A DNA stretch of 64,000 bases, taken from positions 1,302,001 through 1,366,000 of the forward strand of contig NZ_CM004509.1 of NCBI RefSeq assembly GCF_001693435.1. The letters are read 5' to 3'. Position 1 is the first letter of the stretch, and the number at the start of each line of letters is the position of its first letter. The notes under the pieces are model-generated. The model was not told the DNA's origin, did no database searches, and worked only from the letters and a program-made list of their open reading frames with translations. Made by a program: the position numbers and the translations under genes. This DNA is from Gilliamella sp. wkB7 (GTDB lineage: Bacteria; Pseudomonadota; Gammaproteobacteria; Enterobacterales; Orbaceae). This document shows, in pieces, positions 49,654 to 60,310 of the stretch.

Positions 49654-50466
49654 TTAGAAAGCACGAGTGTCAGTACGCCAAGTATCAGCGGTTAATGCTT
49701 CGCCAAAATAGCTATTAATTAATTTTTGGGTAATGTCACTTAATGGTGAAGCTAATACTTCAGCCGTATTACCATATTCAACTAGTTCGCCATTATGCAT
49801 CACTAAAATTTCATCGCTAATATGTTTCATCATCCCTATATCTTGAGTAACGTATACATAAGAAATATTTTGCTCCGCTTGCAGCGATAACATTAAATTC
49901 ACAATTTGCGAACGCATTGAAATATCTAGTGCAGCTAAAGCTTCGTCTAAAATTATCACTTTAGGTTTCAGAATTAATGCTCGAGCTAATGCCACTCGTT
50001 GCTTTTGTCCCGCCGCCATTACCGAAGGATAGTAAGAAGCATGTTCAGGTAACAGTCCAACTTGTTTTAAGACTTCACTAATTAACTTTTCACGTTCTTG
50101 GGCATTATATTTAGTATTGTGTTTTAATGGAATTTCTAACAATTGACCAATGCGTAATCTTGGATCAAAAGAGCTTTCTACATGTTGAAATATCATGCGA
50201 ATAAGTTGGCAACGGTAACTATAATCACCATATTCAACTTTATTACCATCAATCCAGATATCGCCACTGTCAGGTTTTAACATACCAACTAACATTTTCG
50301 CTAAAGTTGACTTTCCTGAGCCATTTTGTCCAATAATGGCTAAGGTTTTACCTTCACTTAGAGAAAACGACAATGGTTTAACCGCATCAATTCTTAAGTG
50401 CCCTAAGAGACCTTTAGGAATTTTAAATTGTTTAGATAAATTACGTACTTTTAATATTGGACTCAT
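49654..50466 (-). CDS. sapF: Sap ABC transporter ATPase SapF
   Basis: A 270-residue ATPase (E. coli SapF 268) of the oligopeptide-type importer family. Walker A is GQNGSGKSTLAKMLVG (about 42-57). The signature is the unusual AAGQKQRVALARAL, as in E. coli SapF, and Walker B is VIILDEALAALD. It is the last gene of sapBCDF, 19 bp after sapD. In E. coli, SapBCDF has been assigned to putrescine export and Sap proteins to peptide resistance and potassium-uptake support. Confidence 0.9.
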   Translation of the reverse strand: MSPILKVRNLSKQFKIPKGLLGHLRIDAVKPLSFSLSEGKTLAIIGQNGSGKSTLAKMLVGMLKPDSGDIWIDGNKVEYGDYSYRCQLIRMIFQHVESSFDPRLRIGQLLEIPLKHNTKYNAQEREKLISEVLKQVGLLPEHASYYPSVMAAGQKQRVALARALILKPKVIILDEALAALDISMRSQIVNLMLSLQAEQNISYVYVTQDIGMMKHISDEILVMHNGELVEYGNTAEVLASPLSDITQKLINSYFGEALTADTWRTDTRAF

Positions 50467-50485
50467 GATATATTCCTATTATTTA

Positions 50486-51475
50486 CTACTCATCCGTATT
50501 TAACGGAAAATGGCAAGCTACCGAGTGATCCTTTATCGGTATTAACTCTGGGGCTTGAATACATTTTTTTTGAGCATAAGGACAACGCGGTCCTAACCGG
50601 CAACCTATAGGCAAATGTTCAAGAGATGGAATCACTCCCGGTAAAGTATTGAGGGGGCTTTTATGGGGCATCGCTTTACCAAAATCAGGAATAGCATAAA
50701 TTAAAGCTTGGGTATAAGGGTGATAAGGTGATTTAATTAAATCCTCACTATCAGCAACTTCAACCGTTTGCCCACAATACAATACACTAATACGATCAGT
50801 CCATCGTGTCACCATTTGTAAATCATGACTGATAAGAAGAATGGTGGTACCAATATTTTGGTTCATACTCGCCAGAAGCCTAAATATTTGTGCTTCAGTT
50901 GTTGCTTCCATTGAATTAGTAGGCTCATCGGCAATTAATAATTTAGGTCGATTAGCCAAAGCAATAGCGATCATTACTTTCTGGCACTCTCCTTCGGTTA
51001 ATTCAAATGGATAAGATTTCAATATCTCTCTATGGTCTTTAATTCCTACCCGATGCAACAATTCAATGGCACGATTTTTTCGCCAGAAGAATCTTTGCCA
51101 CCAATGCCCTTTAAATGTTCTTCTTGGAATGGCATTTATGAGTTGTTGACCAATTTTCATTGAGGGATCTAAACATGATTGTGGTTCTTGAAATATCATA
51201 GATACATTATCACTAATCACTTTTCGACGTTGCTTAGGGGTCAGTTTTAATAGATCAATATCATTAAAATGAAAACGATCGGCCGAAATCTTCCAGTTGT
51301 GATTAGTCACCCCTAAAATGGCTTTAGCAATCAGACTTTTTCCTGAACCAGATTCCCCAACTAAACCACGAATTTCACCTTCAGATAACTTTAAACTTAC
51401 ACGATCGATTGCACGCAACAAACCATCAGGTGTAATAAATTCTATGGTTAAATTTCGAATATCTAACAAAGCCAT
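50486..51475 (-). CDS. sapD: Sap ABC transporter ATPase SapD
   Basis: A 329-residue ATPase (E. coli SapD 330). Walker A is [16 protein letters not shown], signature [14 protein letters not shown], Walker [13 protein letters not shown], and the C-terminal oligopeptide-type extension has Cys residues in [15 protein letters not shown]. In E. coli SapD is also needed for Trk potassium uptake. It starts 2 bp after sapC and is followed by sapF. Confidence 0.92.
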   Translation of the reverse strand: MALLDIRNLTIEFITPDGLLRAIDRVSLKLSEGEIRGLVGESGSGKSLIAKAILGVTNHNWKISADRFHFNDIDLLKLTPKQRRKVISDNVSMIFQEPQSCLDPSMKIGQQLINAIPRRTFKGHWWQRFFWRKNRAIELLHRVGIKDHREILKSYPFELTEGECQKVMIAIALANRPKLLIADEPTNSMEATTEAQIFRLLASMNQNIGTTILLISHDLQMVTRWTDRISVLYCGQTVEVADSEDLIKSPYHPYTQALIYAIPDFGKAMPHKSPLNTLPGVIPSLEHLPIGCRLGPRCPYAQKKCIQAPELIPIKDHSVACHFPLNTDE

Positions 51476-51477
51476 AA

Positions 51478-52338
51478 TTAATGCCCTGCTCGTCGGCCAT
51501 ATAATCCAAAATTGAATAAATAGACCAAAGTAATGGTAATGACCACAGCCAATCCTGGAGCTAGAAAGGCTAAATAATTAGTACCGATAATATCTTTCAT
51601 TTTAAACATCATCATACCCAAATCGGGGCGAGAAACATCATTGGCAAAACCTAAAAAAGTTATGGTAGTAATGGCTAAAATGATCGAACCAAATAATGAG
51701 ACAATTTCGGTAAAATATACAGGTAAAATATTAGGTAAAATATAGTGATTAAAAATTGAAAATGGTGACAACCCATCCAATCGATAAGCGGTAATGTAAG
51801 TTTTGTGCCATTCATTAATTGCTCGTTGATGAATATTATAGATAAAGCGTGGTGTATAAGATAATCCTATCACTAATAACATATTGGTAATATCATCTTT
51901 AAATACCATGCTAATTGCAATGACGCCGAGTAGCGGTGGTACAACCATACAAAACTTAAAAATAAATAGAACTAATGGGCGTAAAAAAGATATAAAAAAC
52001 ATTAAATAATTAATTAGCCCACCAATAACAATGACATAAAATACGGCTTTTAATGTCATGGATATGGTCGAACGATACCCAATCAATAAATAATCAAAAA
52101 TATCTTGTCCTTTAGCATTAGTACCTAAAATATGATTCAAATCACCATTCGGCCACCAAGCTGGTGGTAATGAGGCTGGATAAATAGGGTTTAAATGAGC
52201 ATGAAAAAACCATTTAGTCGATAATGCTACAAATGCAATTGCTAATATGCCATAAAAGCTAATAATTAAATATACATTACTATGTAACTTATTAAAACAA
52301 GATACAATAGCATTAGCTAATTTAGTTACCTTAGACAT
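51478..52338 (-). CDS. sapC: Sap ABC transporter permease SapC
   Basis: A 286-residue membrane permease (E. coli 296) with about six spans. The periplasmic loop [20 protein letters not shown] and the EAA-type loop [20 protein letters not shown] are visible. Its start overlaps the sapB stop by 8 bp, showing translational coupling. Confidence 0.9.
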   Translation of the reverse strand: MSKVTKLANAIVSCFNKLHSNVYLIISFYGILAIAFVALSTKWFFHAHLNPIYPASLPPAWWPNGDLNHILGTNAKGQDIFDYLLIGYRSTISMTLKAVFYVIVIGGLINYLMFFISFLRPLVLFIFKFCMVVPPLLGVIAISMVFKDDITNMLLVIGLSYTPRFIYNIHQRAINEWHKTYITAYRLDGLSPFSIFNHYILPNILPVYFTEIVSLFGSIILAITTITFLGFANDVSRPDLGMMMFKMKDIIGTNYLAFLAPGLAVVITITLVYLFNFGLYGRRAGH

Positions 52339-53266
52339 AATTTACCTTATGGCGTAATGGATAAATAGCAACTGCGGAAATCTCACCTAATAATGTTAAT
52401 AGACTGATAACCGTGCCACATGCCAAAATAGCAATAGCAATAATAGAATAATTATGATGGCGATAAGCAATCATCACCCATTGCCCTAGACCAACACGAT
52501 TAAATAAAATTTCGATTACCATTGTCGAAAACAGCAACGTTGTCGTATTGTATGTTAACTGTGGAATCGTTGCAGGAATAGAATTAGGTAACAAATGACG
52601 ACGTAAAACTTTAAATGGGGATCGTTCACGAATAATCGCCATTCTAATATAGTTTTGACGTGAGGTGCTTTTTACTGATTGACTCACTAATTGTATTGTC
52701 ATAATACTTGGTTGAATGGCTAAAATAATAATAGGCAAAATTAAATGGTGAAGTTGATCAAGTAGCGCTTGTAATTTAAATGTTTTTGATGCAACTAAAA
52801 TATCAAGTAATGATGTCCCTGCTACTGACGGCGACACATCAAAATTCATTGATATTGTCCAAGTAGGTGATAACCAATGCATAACAATAACAACAAGCAT
52901 AACTATAGGGCAAGAATATAGAAATAAAGAGCCTAAGCGAATTGTACTATTTAGCCAATTAATATTACTCAGCCCAAGAAATATTCCTAACGGTAACCCA
53001 ATCACTAAAGCAACCACTAAAGCGAGTATACAAAGCTCAAAGGTCGCTAACAAAGTGTGAAAAAATGGAACAGTTTCACCAGATAATAATCTGAATTGAC
53101 CTTGTAGTAATTGCTTAAAAAAGGCACTATATGCATCAACAAAACTGAGATTATTAAAGTTAAGCATCGAATGTGGAGCAAAATAGACTAAGCAGAAACA
53201 AATCTGAGTCAATACGCAGATAATAAATAAAAACGTTACTATTTTTTTGAAAATATAGATAATCAT
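52331..53266 (-). CDS. sapB: Sap ABC transporter permease SapB
   Basis: A 311-residue permease (E. coli SapB 321). It has an N-terminal span (MIIYIFKKIVTFLFIICVLT), a long periplasmic loop, and the EAA loop RMAIIRERSPFKVLRRHLLP near the C-terminal half. The ATG at 53266 is preferred: a GTG 12 codons upstream lies inside the rne terminator hairpin. It is first in the operon; no sapA (periplasmic binding protein) precedes it, since rne is immediately upstream. The sequence is more diverged from E. coli than the ATPases are. Confidence 0.85.
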   Translation of the reverse strand: MIIYIFKKIVTFLFIICVLTQICFCLVYFAPHSMLNFNNLSFVDAYSAFFKQLLQGQFRLLSGETVPFFHTLLATFELCILALVVALVIGLPLGIFLGLSNINWLNSTIRLGSLFLYSCPIVMLVVIVMHWLSPTWTISMNFDVSPSVAGTSLLDILVASKTFKLQALLDQLHHLILPIIILAIQPSIMTIQLVSQSVKSTSRQNYIRMAIIRERSPFKVLRRHLLPNSIPATIPQLTYNTTTLLFSTMVIEILFNRVGLGQWVMIAYRHHNYSIIAIAILACGTVISLLTLLGEISAVAIYPLRHKVNYV

Positions 53267-53295
53267 ATTTATCTTTATCGCTATTATAAGTAAAT

Positions 53296-53329
53296 AAAAC
53301 ACGGTAACAACTCTCTATTACCGTGTTTT
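53296..53329 (-). terminator. rne terminator
   Basis: A perfect 12-bp stem AAAACACGGTAA / TTACCGTGTTTT with a 10-nt loop, about 15 bp after the rne stop; the minus strand continues ATTTACTT. It separates rne from sapB. Confidence 0.75.
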
Positions 53330-53344
53330 AAGCTATTTAAAGGA

Positions 53345-56050
53345 TTAATCTTCTGATATTACTGGTTTACTAGCAGCTGCATAAGCATGATCTTGTGCAC
53401 TTAAACCACCAGCATTACCTTTACCATCAAAATGATAGTCTGACTCTTCTCGAGACTTTATACTTTCATTCGATAATTCGTATTCTGGTGCTGACGCTTT
53501 CGTCATTACAGCCGAAGAATGACCAGTTGTTTGTTCAGTTTCATTAACTGATTTCTCCCTGTCGTTACTTTGTTTAACTTCTTCAAAATCAGGTTGCATA
53601 TTAACGTCTACTTGATTTGCTGAAGTATCACCTAACGTCATATCGGTATTATCTTTAATGTTATTTGTCGCAACAACTTCATTATCTTTAATAACAATTG
53701 GTACTAATAACGACGGAATCACCCGTGTTGTCACTTTTGGTTCTTCCTGCTTCAATTGACTATAATCAATAGATACTCGTCCTAAAGCCAGTTCTAATGA
53801 TGCAGCAGCAAATGGCAATGGCATTGGTGACAGTTTTTGTTCAGCATTTTTTACGCGTCGCTTGTTGCGCTGACCATTCATACGCAAATGTCTAGATGTA
53901 CGACGTTGACGTTTTGGTTGAGTCTCAGCAACATTATTACCCATTGGTTCACCAACAATAATTGGTAATAATAAAGTTGGAATAACAACTTTTTCATCAA
54001 CAATTTGATCGATCATTTCACTATTTTTAACTCGGACACTTTTGGTTAAAGTACGTTGTTGACGTCGTGGTTTAGGCTCTTTTGGCTTAATAGTTGTTGC
54101 TTCATTAACCGTTTTATCTGCCTTAGGAGTAGCATTTATCGTATTTGATGCATTTGCATTATTGCTTTGTCTTGTACGACGTCCACTGCTTCTATTTGGC
54201 GTCTCTTTTGTACTGCTTTCTGTTGCCGGTGTCACCATAGCAATAATATTGTTAACAGCATTGTTATTTCGATTATTACGCTGACGTCGATTATTAGAGC
54301 GCTGATTATCACGTCGTTTTTGTGATGGTTGTTTAACTTCTGGCTCTGGTTTAGGTTTTTCAGCAGCAAATAGTTTATTTACTTTACCTAAAATAGTATT
54401 ACATAGATTAAATAATTTCTTAATTTTTGGCTCAGCTTTAACTTTTGGTGTTGCATAAGCTTCGACTTTTGGTCCTGATAATATAGCTTGTTCTACAATA
54501 ATATCTGTCGTTTGATCTTCTTCCTCTTCTTCAAGTTCACGAATCAGTTTAGGAAGATTATAACTTAGTACATCTGTCTCTTCACCGGTACGTTTACGAA
54601 TAACTTTATAAAGAGGAGTTTCCATCTCTTCGTCGCCCGCAATTACAATCTTGACATCAGAATGCATTTTCTCAATATTTGTAATCGCTCGACGTTTTTC
54701 ATTAAGTAAATAACTGGCAATTGGCACAGGGACAATCACATCAATTTGAACTGTATTATCTTTCATCGCTTCTTCTTGAATCAAACGAAGAATAGAAAGA
54801 GACAATGAATTGTTATCACGTACAGTTCCCGTGCCTTGACAACGAGGACAAATATGATGCGTTGCTTCGCGTAATGAAGGACTTAAACGTTGACGAGACA
54901 TCTCAAGCAAACCAAAGCGCGAGATTCGCGTAGTTTGAATACGGGCACGGTCAGTTTTCATCGCCTCTTTTAAGCGGTTTTCAACTTCACGTTGGTTACG
55001 AATTGGTGTCATATCAATAAAATCAATAACAATCAAACCACCTAAATCGCGTAAACGTAATTGACGGGCGATCTCCTCTGCTGCTTCAAGATTCGTGTTA
55101 AACGCGGTTTCTTCAATATCACTACCACGAATTGACTTAGCTGAATTGATATCAATGGCAGTTAACGCTTCGGTGGTATCAATAACGATTGAACCACCAG
55201 ATGGTAAGCGAACTTCACGTTGGAATGCTGACTCAATTTGCCCTTCAATCTGGAAATGATTAAATAATGGAACATCACCTTCATAAAGTTTTAAACGATT
55301 AACATATTCAACGCGACCTAAATCAACCAATCGCTTTTTAGCCACTTCCATTACTTTAGGGTTATCAATTAAAATATCGCCCACATCATCACGCAAATAG
55401 TCACGAAATGCACGGGTAATAATATCACTTTCTTTATGAATTAAGCTTGGAGCTGGATAGTTTTTGGCTTCATTTTGAATGGCTGTCCAATAGTTTACTA
55501 AGGCATCTAAATCTTGTTGTAATTCTTCCTGACTTTTACCCACTCCCGCGGTTCGAGCAATAACCCCCATTCCTCTTGGTTTTTCAATCGCATCAATAAT
55601 GCGTCTTAAATCCGCTCGATCTTCACCTTCAATACGGCGTGAAACTCCCCCTGCTCGTGGATCGTTAGGCATCAATACCAAATAGCTACCCGCTAGGCTA
55701 ATATAAGTCGTTAATGCTGCACCTTTTTTACCTCGGATCTCTTTTTCAATTTGGATTAGAACTTCTTGCCCTTCTTGTAGATGTTTAATACTACGACGAC
55801 CCGAAATATTAGCGGGGAAATAACTTTCAGCAATCTCTTTTAATGGTAAAAATCCATCTCGTTCACCACCATAAGAGACAAAAGCTGCTTCTAAACTTGG
55901 GTTTATTTTAGTGATCTTGCCTTTATAAATATTGGCTTTTTTTTGCTCATGCCCAAGACTTTCAATATCTAAATCATACAAGCGTTGTCCATCAACGAGC
56001 GCAACGCGCAACTCCTCTTGCTGAGTTGCGTTGATTAGCATTCTTTTCAT
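53345..56050 (-). CDS. rne: Ribonuclease E
   Basis: Endoribonuclease and degradosome scaffold; 901 residues (E. coli 1061). The catalytic half has [20 protein letters not shown], an S1 domain at about 38-120, the DNase I-like Asp residues in AIDINSAKS and IVIDFIDM, and the zinc-link CPRCQGTG near 404. The C-terminal half is shorter but keeps Arg-rich patches, a segment [14 protein letters not shown] like the E. coli ELASGKVWIRY enolase-side region, and a final FDGKGNAGG motif like the E. coli PNPase-binding end (FEGKGAAGG). So a degradosome probably forms. It has a long upstream leader region. Confidence 0.95.
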   Translation of the reverse strand: MKRMLINATQQEELRVALVDGQRLYDLDIESLGHEQKKANIYKGKITKINPSLEAAFVSYGGERDGFLPLKEIAESYFPANISGRRSIKHLQEGQEVLIQIEKEIRGKKGAALTTYISLAGSYLVLMPNDPRAGGVSRRIEGEDRADLRRIIDAIEKPRGMGVIARTAGVGKSQEELQQDLDALVNYWTAIQNEAKNYPAPSLIHKESDIITRAFRDYLRDDVGDILIDNPKVMEVAKKRLVDLGRVEYVNRLKLYEGDVPLFNHFQIEGQIESAFQREVRLPSGGSIVIDTTEALTAIDINSAKSIRGSDIEETAFNTNLEAAEEIARQLRLRDLGGLIVIDFIDMTPIRNQREVENRLKEAMKTDRARIQTTRISRFGLLEMSRQRLSPSLREATHHICPRCQGTGTVRDNNSLSLSILRLIQEEAMKDNTVQIDVIVPVPIASYLLNEKRRAITNIEKMHSDVKIVIAGDEEMETPLYKVIRKRTGEETDVLSYNLPKLIRELEEEEEDQTTDIIVEQAILSGPKVEAYATPKVKAEPKIKKLFNLCNTILGKVNKLFAAEKPKPEPEVKQPSQKRRDNQRSNNRRQRNNRNNNAVNNIIAMVTPATESSTKETPNRSSGRRTRQSNNANASNTINATPKADKTVNEATTIKPKEPKPRRQQRTLTKSVRVKNSEMIDQIVDEKVVIPTLLLPIIVGEPMGNNVAETQPKRQRRTSRHLRMNGQRNKRRVKNAEQKLSPMPLPFAAASLELALGRVSIDYSQLKQEEPKVTTRVIPSLLVPIVIKDNEVVATNNIKDNTDMTLGDTSANQVDVNMQPDFEEVKQSNDREKSVNETEQTTGHSSAVMTKASAPEYELSNESIKSREESDYHFDGKGNAGGLSAQDHAYAAASKPVISED

Positions 56051-56796
56051 TATTCTACACTCTTTATTAATCTTAATTAATTATAGGTAGAATATTATTA
56101 TCAATAATAAACGTTTATTTTAACAATGATAAATAATGGTTGTTAACTAAATGTTCAAATATGGTATTCATTATTTTATTTGTGTTATTTTTGTTATTAT
56201 ATTATGTGAAACCGATATTATTTGTACAATATCTTTTTAAAATTTAAGGCATTATAAATGTTCAAAAGTTTCACTCACTTTATGAACCATCCCTAAACAT
56301 ATAACTCATCGATATTATTTCTATGGTTAACTTATAAACTAAAGTTTTTTTGACTTTGGCTACCAAATTAAATCGTTATATGATTGTTCAAAATAAACAT
56401 ATTATTTAATTATAATAATCCTACTTACGCTTTTTTACTTTCTAAAAAAATTGTAATGTCTAACGCCATTGCTGCATTACAAGGATAAAAAATCCTTTCT
56501 TATTTTAACGTTTCAGCAAAGGATAGCAAGTAAATTAAAATTGGTATTTTATAAATAGTTATCAAGGTATTTTGTATTTATCATAAATCTTGTTCAACTA
56601 AAAAAGAAAATCTCACTTTTTGATATGAGTACTTTATACTAAAACATCATGTTAACCTGAAACTTCTTTACAAATTTTTGTCCTTACGCTTATCTCATAT
56701 AATTAAAAATAAGCAATGAATTACATGGTGCAACGCTAATCTTAATCAGTATAATAATTATTAAGGAAAACTGTTAACAAGAGACAAAAACAATTT
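56051..56796. other. 746-bp gap between divergent rne and syd: rne leader and repeat copy 3
   Basis: No gene was found. On the minus strand, about 400 bp before the rne start, a stem TTGTAATG / CATTACAA with a 16-nt loop is followed by seven T (56444-56482), like a terminator or attenuator inside a long rne leader. On the plus strand AAGGAT / ATCCTT (56481-56497) overlaps it. Long autoregulated rne leaders are known from E. coli. The right part carries copy 3 of the dispersed element and the syd promoter region. Confidence 0.55.
56634..56674 (+). repeat. Dispersed intergenic element, copy 3
   Basis: Starts TTATACT, then AAAC-5 nt-GTTA, then ACCTGAAACTTCTT and ACAAA. It lies about 120 bp before syd. 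Differences from copies at 28721 and 35294 concentrate in the loop, while the AAAC/GTT arms and the CTGAAACTT core are kept. Confidence 0.7.
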
Positions 56797-57330
56797 ATGG
56801 ACATACCTGAAAAAACAGCACTCATTGAATTTACCACTCGTTGGTTAAATCAATTTGATTACGCCCCACAAAGTGAAGAATTGCATGCCATCCCTTCACC
56901 TTGTATTTTAAAAACAGAACAACTTACCGTATTTTGGCAACCGTTTGCCTTACAACCACCAAGAGATTTATCCATAGTTGAAGAAGTTGTAGGCATTACT
57001 TTACATCCTTCTTCACACATTTTTTATGGAACACAATATGCTGGCAATATGACAGCTAAATTAGCTGACATCAAATTAACTTTAATCCAAGCTTGGAATG
57101 ATGATGATTTTTCTAATTTAGAAAAAAATTTAATTGCCCATTTATCTCAACAAAAAAAATTAAAACGTGTTCCAACCATTTTTATAGCAGCGACAGATGA
57201 AAGTACTGAAATAATTTCTTTGAACAATTTAACTGGTGAAATTGTAAAAGAAGATTTGATTACAGGAGAGTTAACCACACTTACCCAAGATTTAGTGTCT
57301 TTTTTAAATAAACTAATTGTTATTAATTAA
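56797..57330 (+). CDS. syd: SecY-interacting protein Syd
   Basis: A 177-residue peripheral membrane protein (E. coli 181) that binds SecY and may check SecYEG integrity. EELHAIPSPCILKTE, WQPFALQ, HIFYGTQYAGNMTAKLADIK and NLIAHLSQQKKLKRVPTIFI match E. coli Syd segment by segment. It is a single gene upstream of aspC, with an inverted repeat across its stop codon. Confidence 0.92.
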   Translation: MDIPEKTALIEFTTRWLNQFDYAPQSEELHAIPSPCILKTEQLTVFWQPFALQPPRDLSIVEEVVGITLHPSSHIFYGTQYAGNMTAKLADIKLTLIQAWNDDDFSNLEKNLIAHLSQQKKLKRVPTIFIAATDESTEIISLNNLTGEIVKEDLITGELTTLTQDLVSFLNKLIVIN

Positions 57331-57342
57331 ATAACAATTAGT
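57312..57342. repeat. 12-bp inverted repeat across the syd stop codon
   Basis: ACTAATTGTTAT and its exact reverse complement with a 7-nt loop that contains the stop codon. No T-run follows; it may protect the mRNA end or terminate weakly. Confidence 0.5.
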
Positions 57343-57468
57343 AAGCTATAACTCAAGCGATAACTCAATACTGATGTCGATCCATAAAAGTAAATATTTT
57401 CTAAATTGTAACTTATAAAATAATGTGTATATAATGCGTTAAAAGTCATTAGATTAGATAGGTGAATT

Positions 57469-58644
57469 ATGTTTGAATATTTAACAGCAGCGCCAGCCGA
57501 TCCCATTTTAGGGCTAGCAGATCTTTATAATAAAGATGAACGCACCAATAAGATTAATTTAAGTGTTGGTGTTTACAAGGACGAAACCACCAAAACACCT
57601 ATTTTAGAAAGTGTAAAAAAGGCCGAACAATTTTTATTAACCGACGAAACCACTAAAAGTTATTTACCAATTGATGGTTCCAGTACATTTAACGAAGCGA
57701 CACAAACGTTACTTTTTGGTAATAAAAATGAACGCGCAAGAACAGCTCAAGCACCAGGAGGAACAGGCGCGCTACGCATAATGGCTGATTTCTTATCTCG
57801 CCGAACCAAAGTCAAACGTATTTGGATAAGTAATCCATCTTGGCCTAATCACCGTAGTGTATTTCAAACCGCTGGTCTTGAAGTACGTGAATACAACTAT
57901 TACAACCCGCAGACACATAGTCTTGACTTTGATGCCATGATGAGCAGTTTAAGTCAAGTCGCAGCTGGCGAAGCAGTACTATTCCATGGTTGCTGTCATA
58001 ACCCAACAGGTATCGATCCAACACCAGAACAATGGCAAGCTATTTCTGATTTAGCGTTAAAAAATGGTTGGTTGCCTCTATTTGATTTAGCTTATCAAGG
58101 CTTTGGGCAAGGTATTGAAGAGGACGTTTATGGATTAAGATTATTTGCAAATCATCAACCTGAATTGCTTATTGCAAGCTCCTATTCAAAAAACTTTGGG
58201 TTATATAACGAGCGTGTAGGGGCATTTACATTAATTGCTGCGAATGCCGAAATTGCCGATCGTGCTTTTAGTCAAGTTAAAACCATTATTCGCGCGAATT
58301 ATTCTAATCCTCCAGCTCATGGAGCTAAAATTGTCTCTTATATTCTAAATAATGAAGAGTTAAAAGAAGAGTGGATTGATGAATTAACCAACATGCGTCA
58401 ACGCATTCATCGTATGCGACAATTATTTGTTAAAACGTTACAAGATAAAGGTGCAAATCAAGACTTTAGCTTTATTGCTAAACAAAATGGGATGTTCTCA
58501 TTTAGTGGCTTAAGTGAAGAGCAAGTTCTAAAGTTACGCAGTGATTATGGCATCTACATTGTTAATTCAGGACGAATCAATGTTGCAGGAATGACTATTG
58601 ATAATATGTCCAGACTCTGTGAATCAATAGTTGAAGTATTATAA
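57469..58644 (+). CDS. aspC: Aspartate aminotransferase
   Basis: PLP enzyme converting aspartate and 2-oxoglutarate to oxaloacetate and glutamate; 391 residues (E. coli 396). [52 protein letters not shown], the PLP-Lys segment [17 protein letters not shown] and the substrate Arg in [14 protein letters not shown] are AspC-like. AGGTG precedes the ATG. It is distinct from the TyrB paralogue at 33.9 kb. Confidence 0.96.
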   Translation: MFEYLTAAPADPILGLADLYNKDERTNKINLSVGVYKDETTKTPILESVKKAEQFLLTDETTKSYLPIDGSSTFNEATQTLLFGNKNERARTAQAPGGTGALRIMADFLSRRTKVKRIWISNPSWPNHRSVFQTAGLEVREYNYYNPQTHSLDFDAMMSSLSQVAAGEAVLFHGCCHNPTGIDPTPEQWQAISDLALKNGWLPLFDLAYQGFGQGIEEDVYGLRLFANHQPELLIASSYSKNFGLYNERVGAFTLIAANAEIADRAFSQVKTIIRANYSNPPAHGAKIVSYILNNEELKEEWIDELTNMRQRIHRMRQLFVKTLQDKGANQDFSFIAKQNGMFSFSGLSEEQVLKLRSDYGIYIVNSGRINVAGMTIDNMSRLCESIVEVL

Positions 58645-58686
58645 AACTCATTAACAAATTGAATAATAATTCAAAATCTAGAATAA

Positions 58687-58716
58687 AACTAAGGGAATGA
58701 TTAAATTTCCTTAGTT
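58687..58716 (+). terminator. Terminator-like hairpin after aspC
   Basis: An 8-bp stem AACTAAGG / CCTTAGTT with a 14-nt loop, about 40 bp after the aspC stop. No proper T-run follows, so it is weak. The remaining gap to the lyase gene is AT-rich and without a gene. Confidence 0.5.
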
Positions 58717-58948
58717 ATTGCGATTAATAATAAAAATCCTAATCCACTCAAATCAAAATATCCCATTAAATAAAAATAATTTCATTTTTAACTGATGTTG
58801 GATAATCCTCTATTTCTTTAATTCTCTATATTTAATTTCCTATTTTTATTCCTTTTAGTTATATCAATATACAAACTGATTATTAGACGCTAATCCATTA
58901 ATTATTAATAATTGAACAATGAAATATAGGAAATAATTGAGGGCTGTT

Positions 58949-60310
58949 GTGGCATCACATGTTTTAGATTTTTTAATTTTAGGGAATAACTTTAGCACCA
59001 GTGAAATGCGAGCCATTTGGTCAGAACAAAATCGTTTAGAAAAGCAAGTCGATGTGGAAGTCGCCTTGGCAAAGGCCGAAGGTGAATTAGGTGTGATCCC
59101 AACTGATGTAGCTGACGAAATTGTAAAAAAAGCAGATGCATCGAAATTATCTTTACAACAAATTTCTGACGAAGCCGCGAAAGCGAAACACTCGTTAATG
59201 TCGACGATTAACGCACTACAAAAACAGGTGGGCGAAGCTGGACAATTTATTCATTACGGCGCAACCACTCAAGACATTGTCGATACGGCAACGGTTTTAC
59301 AATTAAAACAATCTTTCGCTATTGTTGAACGTGATACCAAACTTATTGCTATTGAACTTAAACGATTAGCAAAACAATATCAATATCTGCCTATGGTTGG
59401 GCGCACTCACGGTATGCAAGCGCTACCGACTACATTTGGTTTTAAATTAGCAGTTTGGTTAGATGAGTTTGTACGCCATTTACAACGTTTAACTGAAATA
59501 AAACAGCGTGTTTTAGTTGGAAACATTAGTGGTGCTGTTTGCACTTATGCTTCAATGGGGAATTTTGGTCCTATGATTGAAGCACGTGCATTATCGAGCC
59601 TTGGCCTTAATACCCCAAATATCGGTTGGCAATCAGCTCGCGACCGTTTTTCGGAATATGGCTCTGTCATCGCCTTAATTAGTGGCACACTAGGCAAAAT
59701 TGGCAACGAGTTTTATAACTTAATGCGTACTGAAATTAATGAAGTCGAAGAGCCGTTTTCGGAAGGAAAAATCGGTTCAACTACCATGCCTCACAAACGT
59801 AATCCAGCAGCTTTAGAAGGTTTGGCAAGCTTAACTGCGCCCCTGTTAAAAAGTGTTGCGTTAATCCACGAATCGATGAAAGTTGAACATGAACGCGATG
59901 CCATGAGTTGGCGGGCAGAATGGATTGCCTTACCCGAAATTAATTTATACATCTCTGCTCAATTACAGACCGCACTCACTATTCTTAGAGGTTTAAAAGT
60001 CAATAGTGATCGCATGTTAGCAAATTTATTAATGCAAAATGGGCTGTTGCTATCTGAAAAAGTCATGTTTGAAATTGGTAAGCGTTTAGGCAAACAAACT
60101 GCTCATCATCTGGTGTATAACTGTGCTATGCAAACTTTTGAACAAAACAGAGATTTTAAAGATGTACTGTTAGATGATCCATTATTGAATAAAGAATTTT
60201 CTGTAGCAGAACTTGATAGCTGGCTTGAACCAATCAACTATCTTGGCTCAGCACCAGAAAAAGTGCAGCAAGTTATCAATTATGCTGAGCAAAGTGGAGT
60301 ACTAGCATGA
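58949..60310 (+). CDS. Fumarase/aspartase-superfamily lyase (adenylosuccinate lyase-like), GTG start
   Basis: A 453-residue C-N (or C-O) lyase that releases fumarate-type products. The superfamily signature GSTTMPHKRNP is at 276-286, the catalytic loop Ser lies within it, and GRTHGMQALPTTFGFK (151-166) and HYGATTQDIVDT (102-113) complete the site. The start MASHVLD..EMRAIWSEQNRL resembles the 3-carboxymuconate cycloisomerase/adenylosuccinate lyase-like group rather than E. coli PurB. GTG at 58949 is chosen, with GAGGG 5 bp upstream. It is first in a four-step overlapped operon with GNAT and an amino-acid ABC importer, so a catabolic role on an imported substrate is likelier than purine synthesis. 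Confidence 0.8.
   Translation: MASHVLDFLILGNNFSTSEMRAIWSEQNRLEKQVDVEVALAKAEGELGVIPTDVADEIVKKADASKLSLQQISDEAAKAKHSLMSTINALQKQVGEAGQFIHYGATTQDIVDTATVLQLKQSFAIVERDTKLIAIELKRLAKQYQYLPMVGRTHGMQALPTTFGFKLAVWLDEFVRHLQRLTEIKQRVLVGNISGAVCTYASMGNFGPMIEARALSSLGLNTPNIGWQSARDRFSEYGSVIALISGTLGKIGNEFYNLMRTEINEVEEPFSEGKIGSTTMPHKRNPAALEGLASLTAPLLKSVALIHESMKVEHERDAMSWRAEWIALPEINLYISAQLQTALTILRGLKVNSDRMLANLLMQNGLLLSEKVMFEIGKRLGKQTAHHLVYNCAMQTFEQNRDFKDVLLDDPLLNKEFSVAELDSWLEPINYLGSAPEKVQQVINYAEQSGVLA

Noticed and set aside
57469..58644. aspC as a recent duplicate of tyrB
   Set aside because: The two proteins match E. coli AspC and TyrB respectively, so they are ancient paralogues, not a local duplication.
58949..60310. 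Calling the lyase purB
   Set aside because: The superfamily signature is shared by several lyases, and the N-terminus and ABC/GNAT operon do not resemble the E. coli purB setting; only the superfamily is supported.
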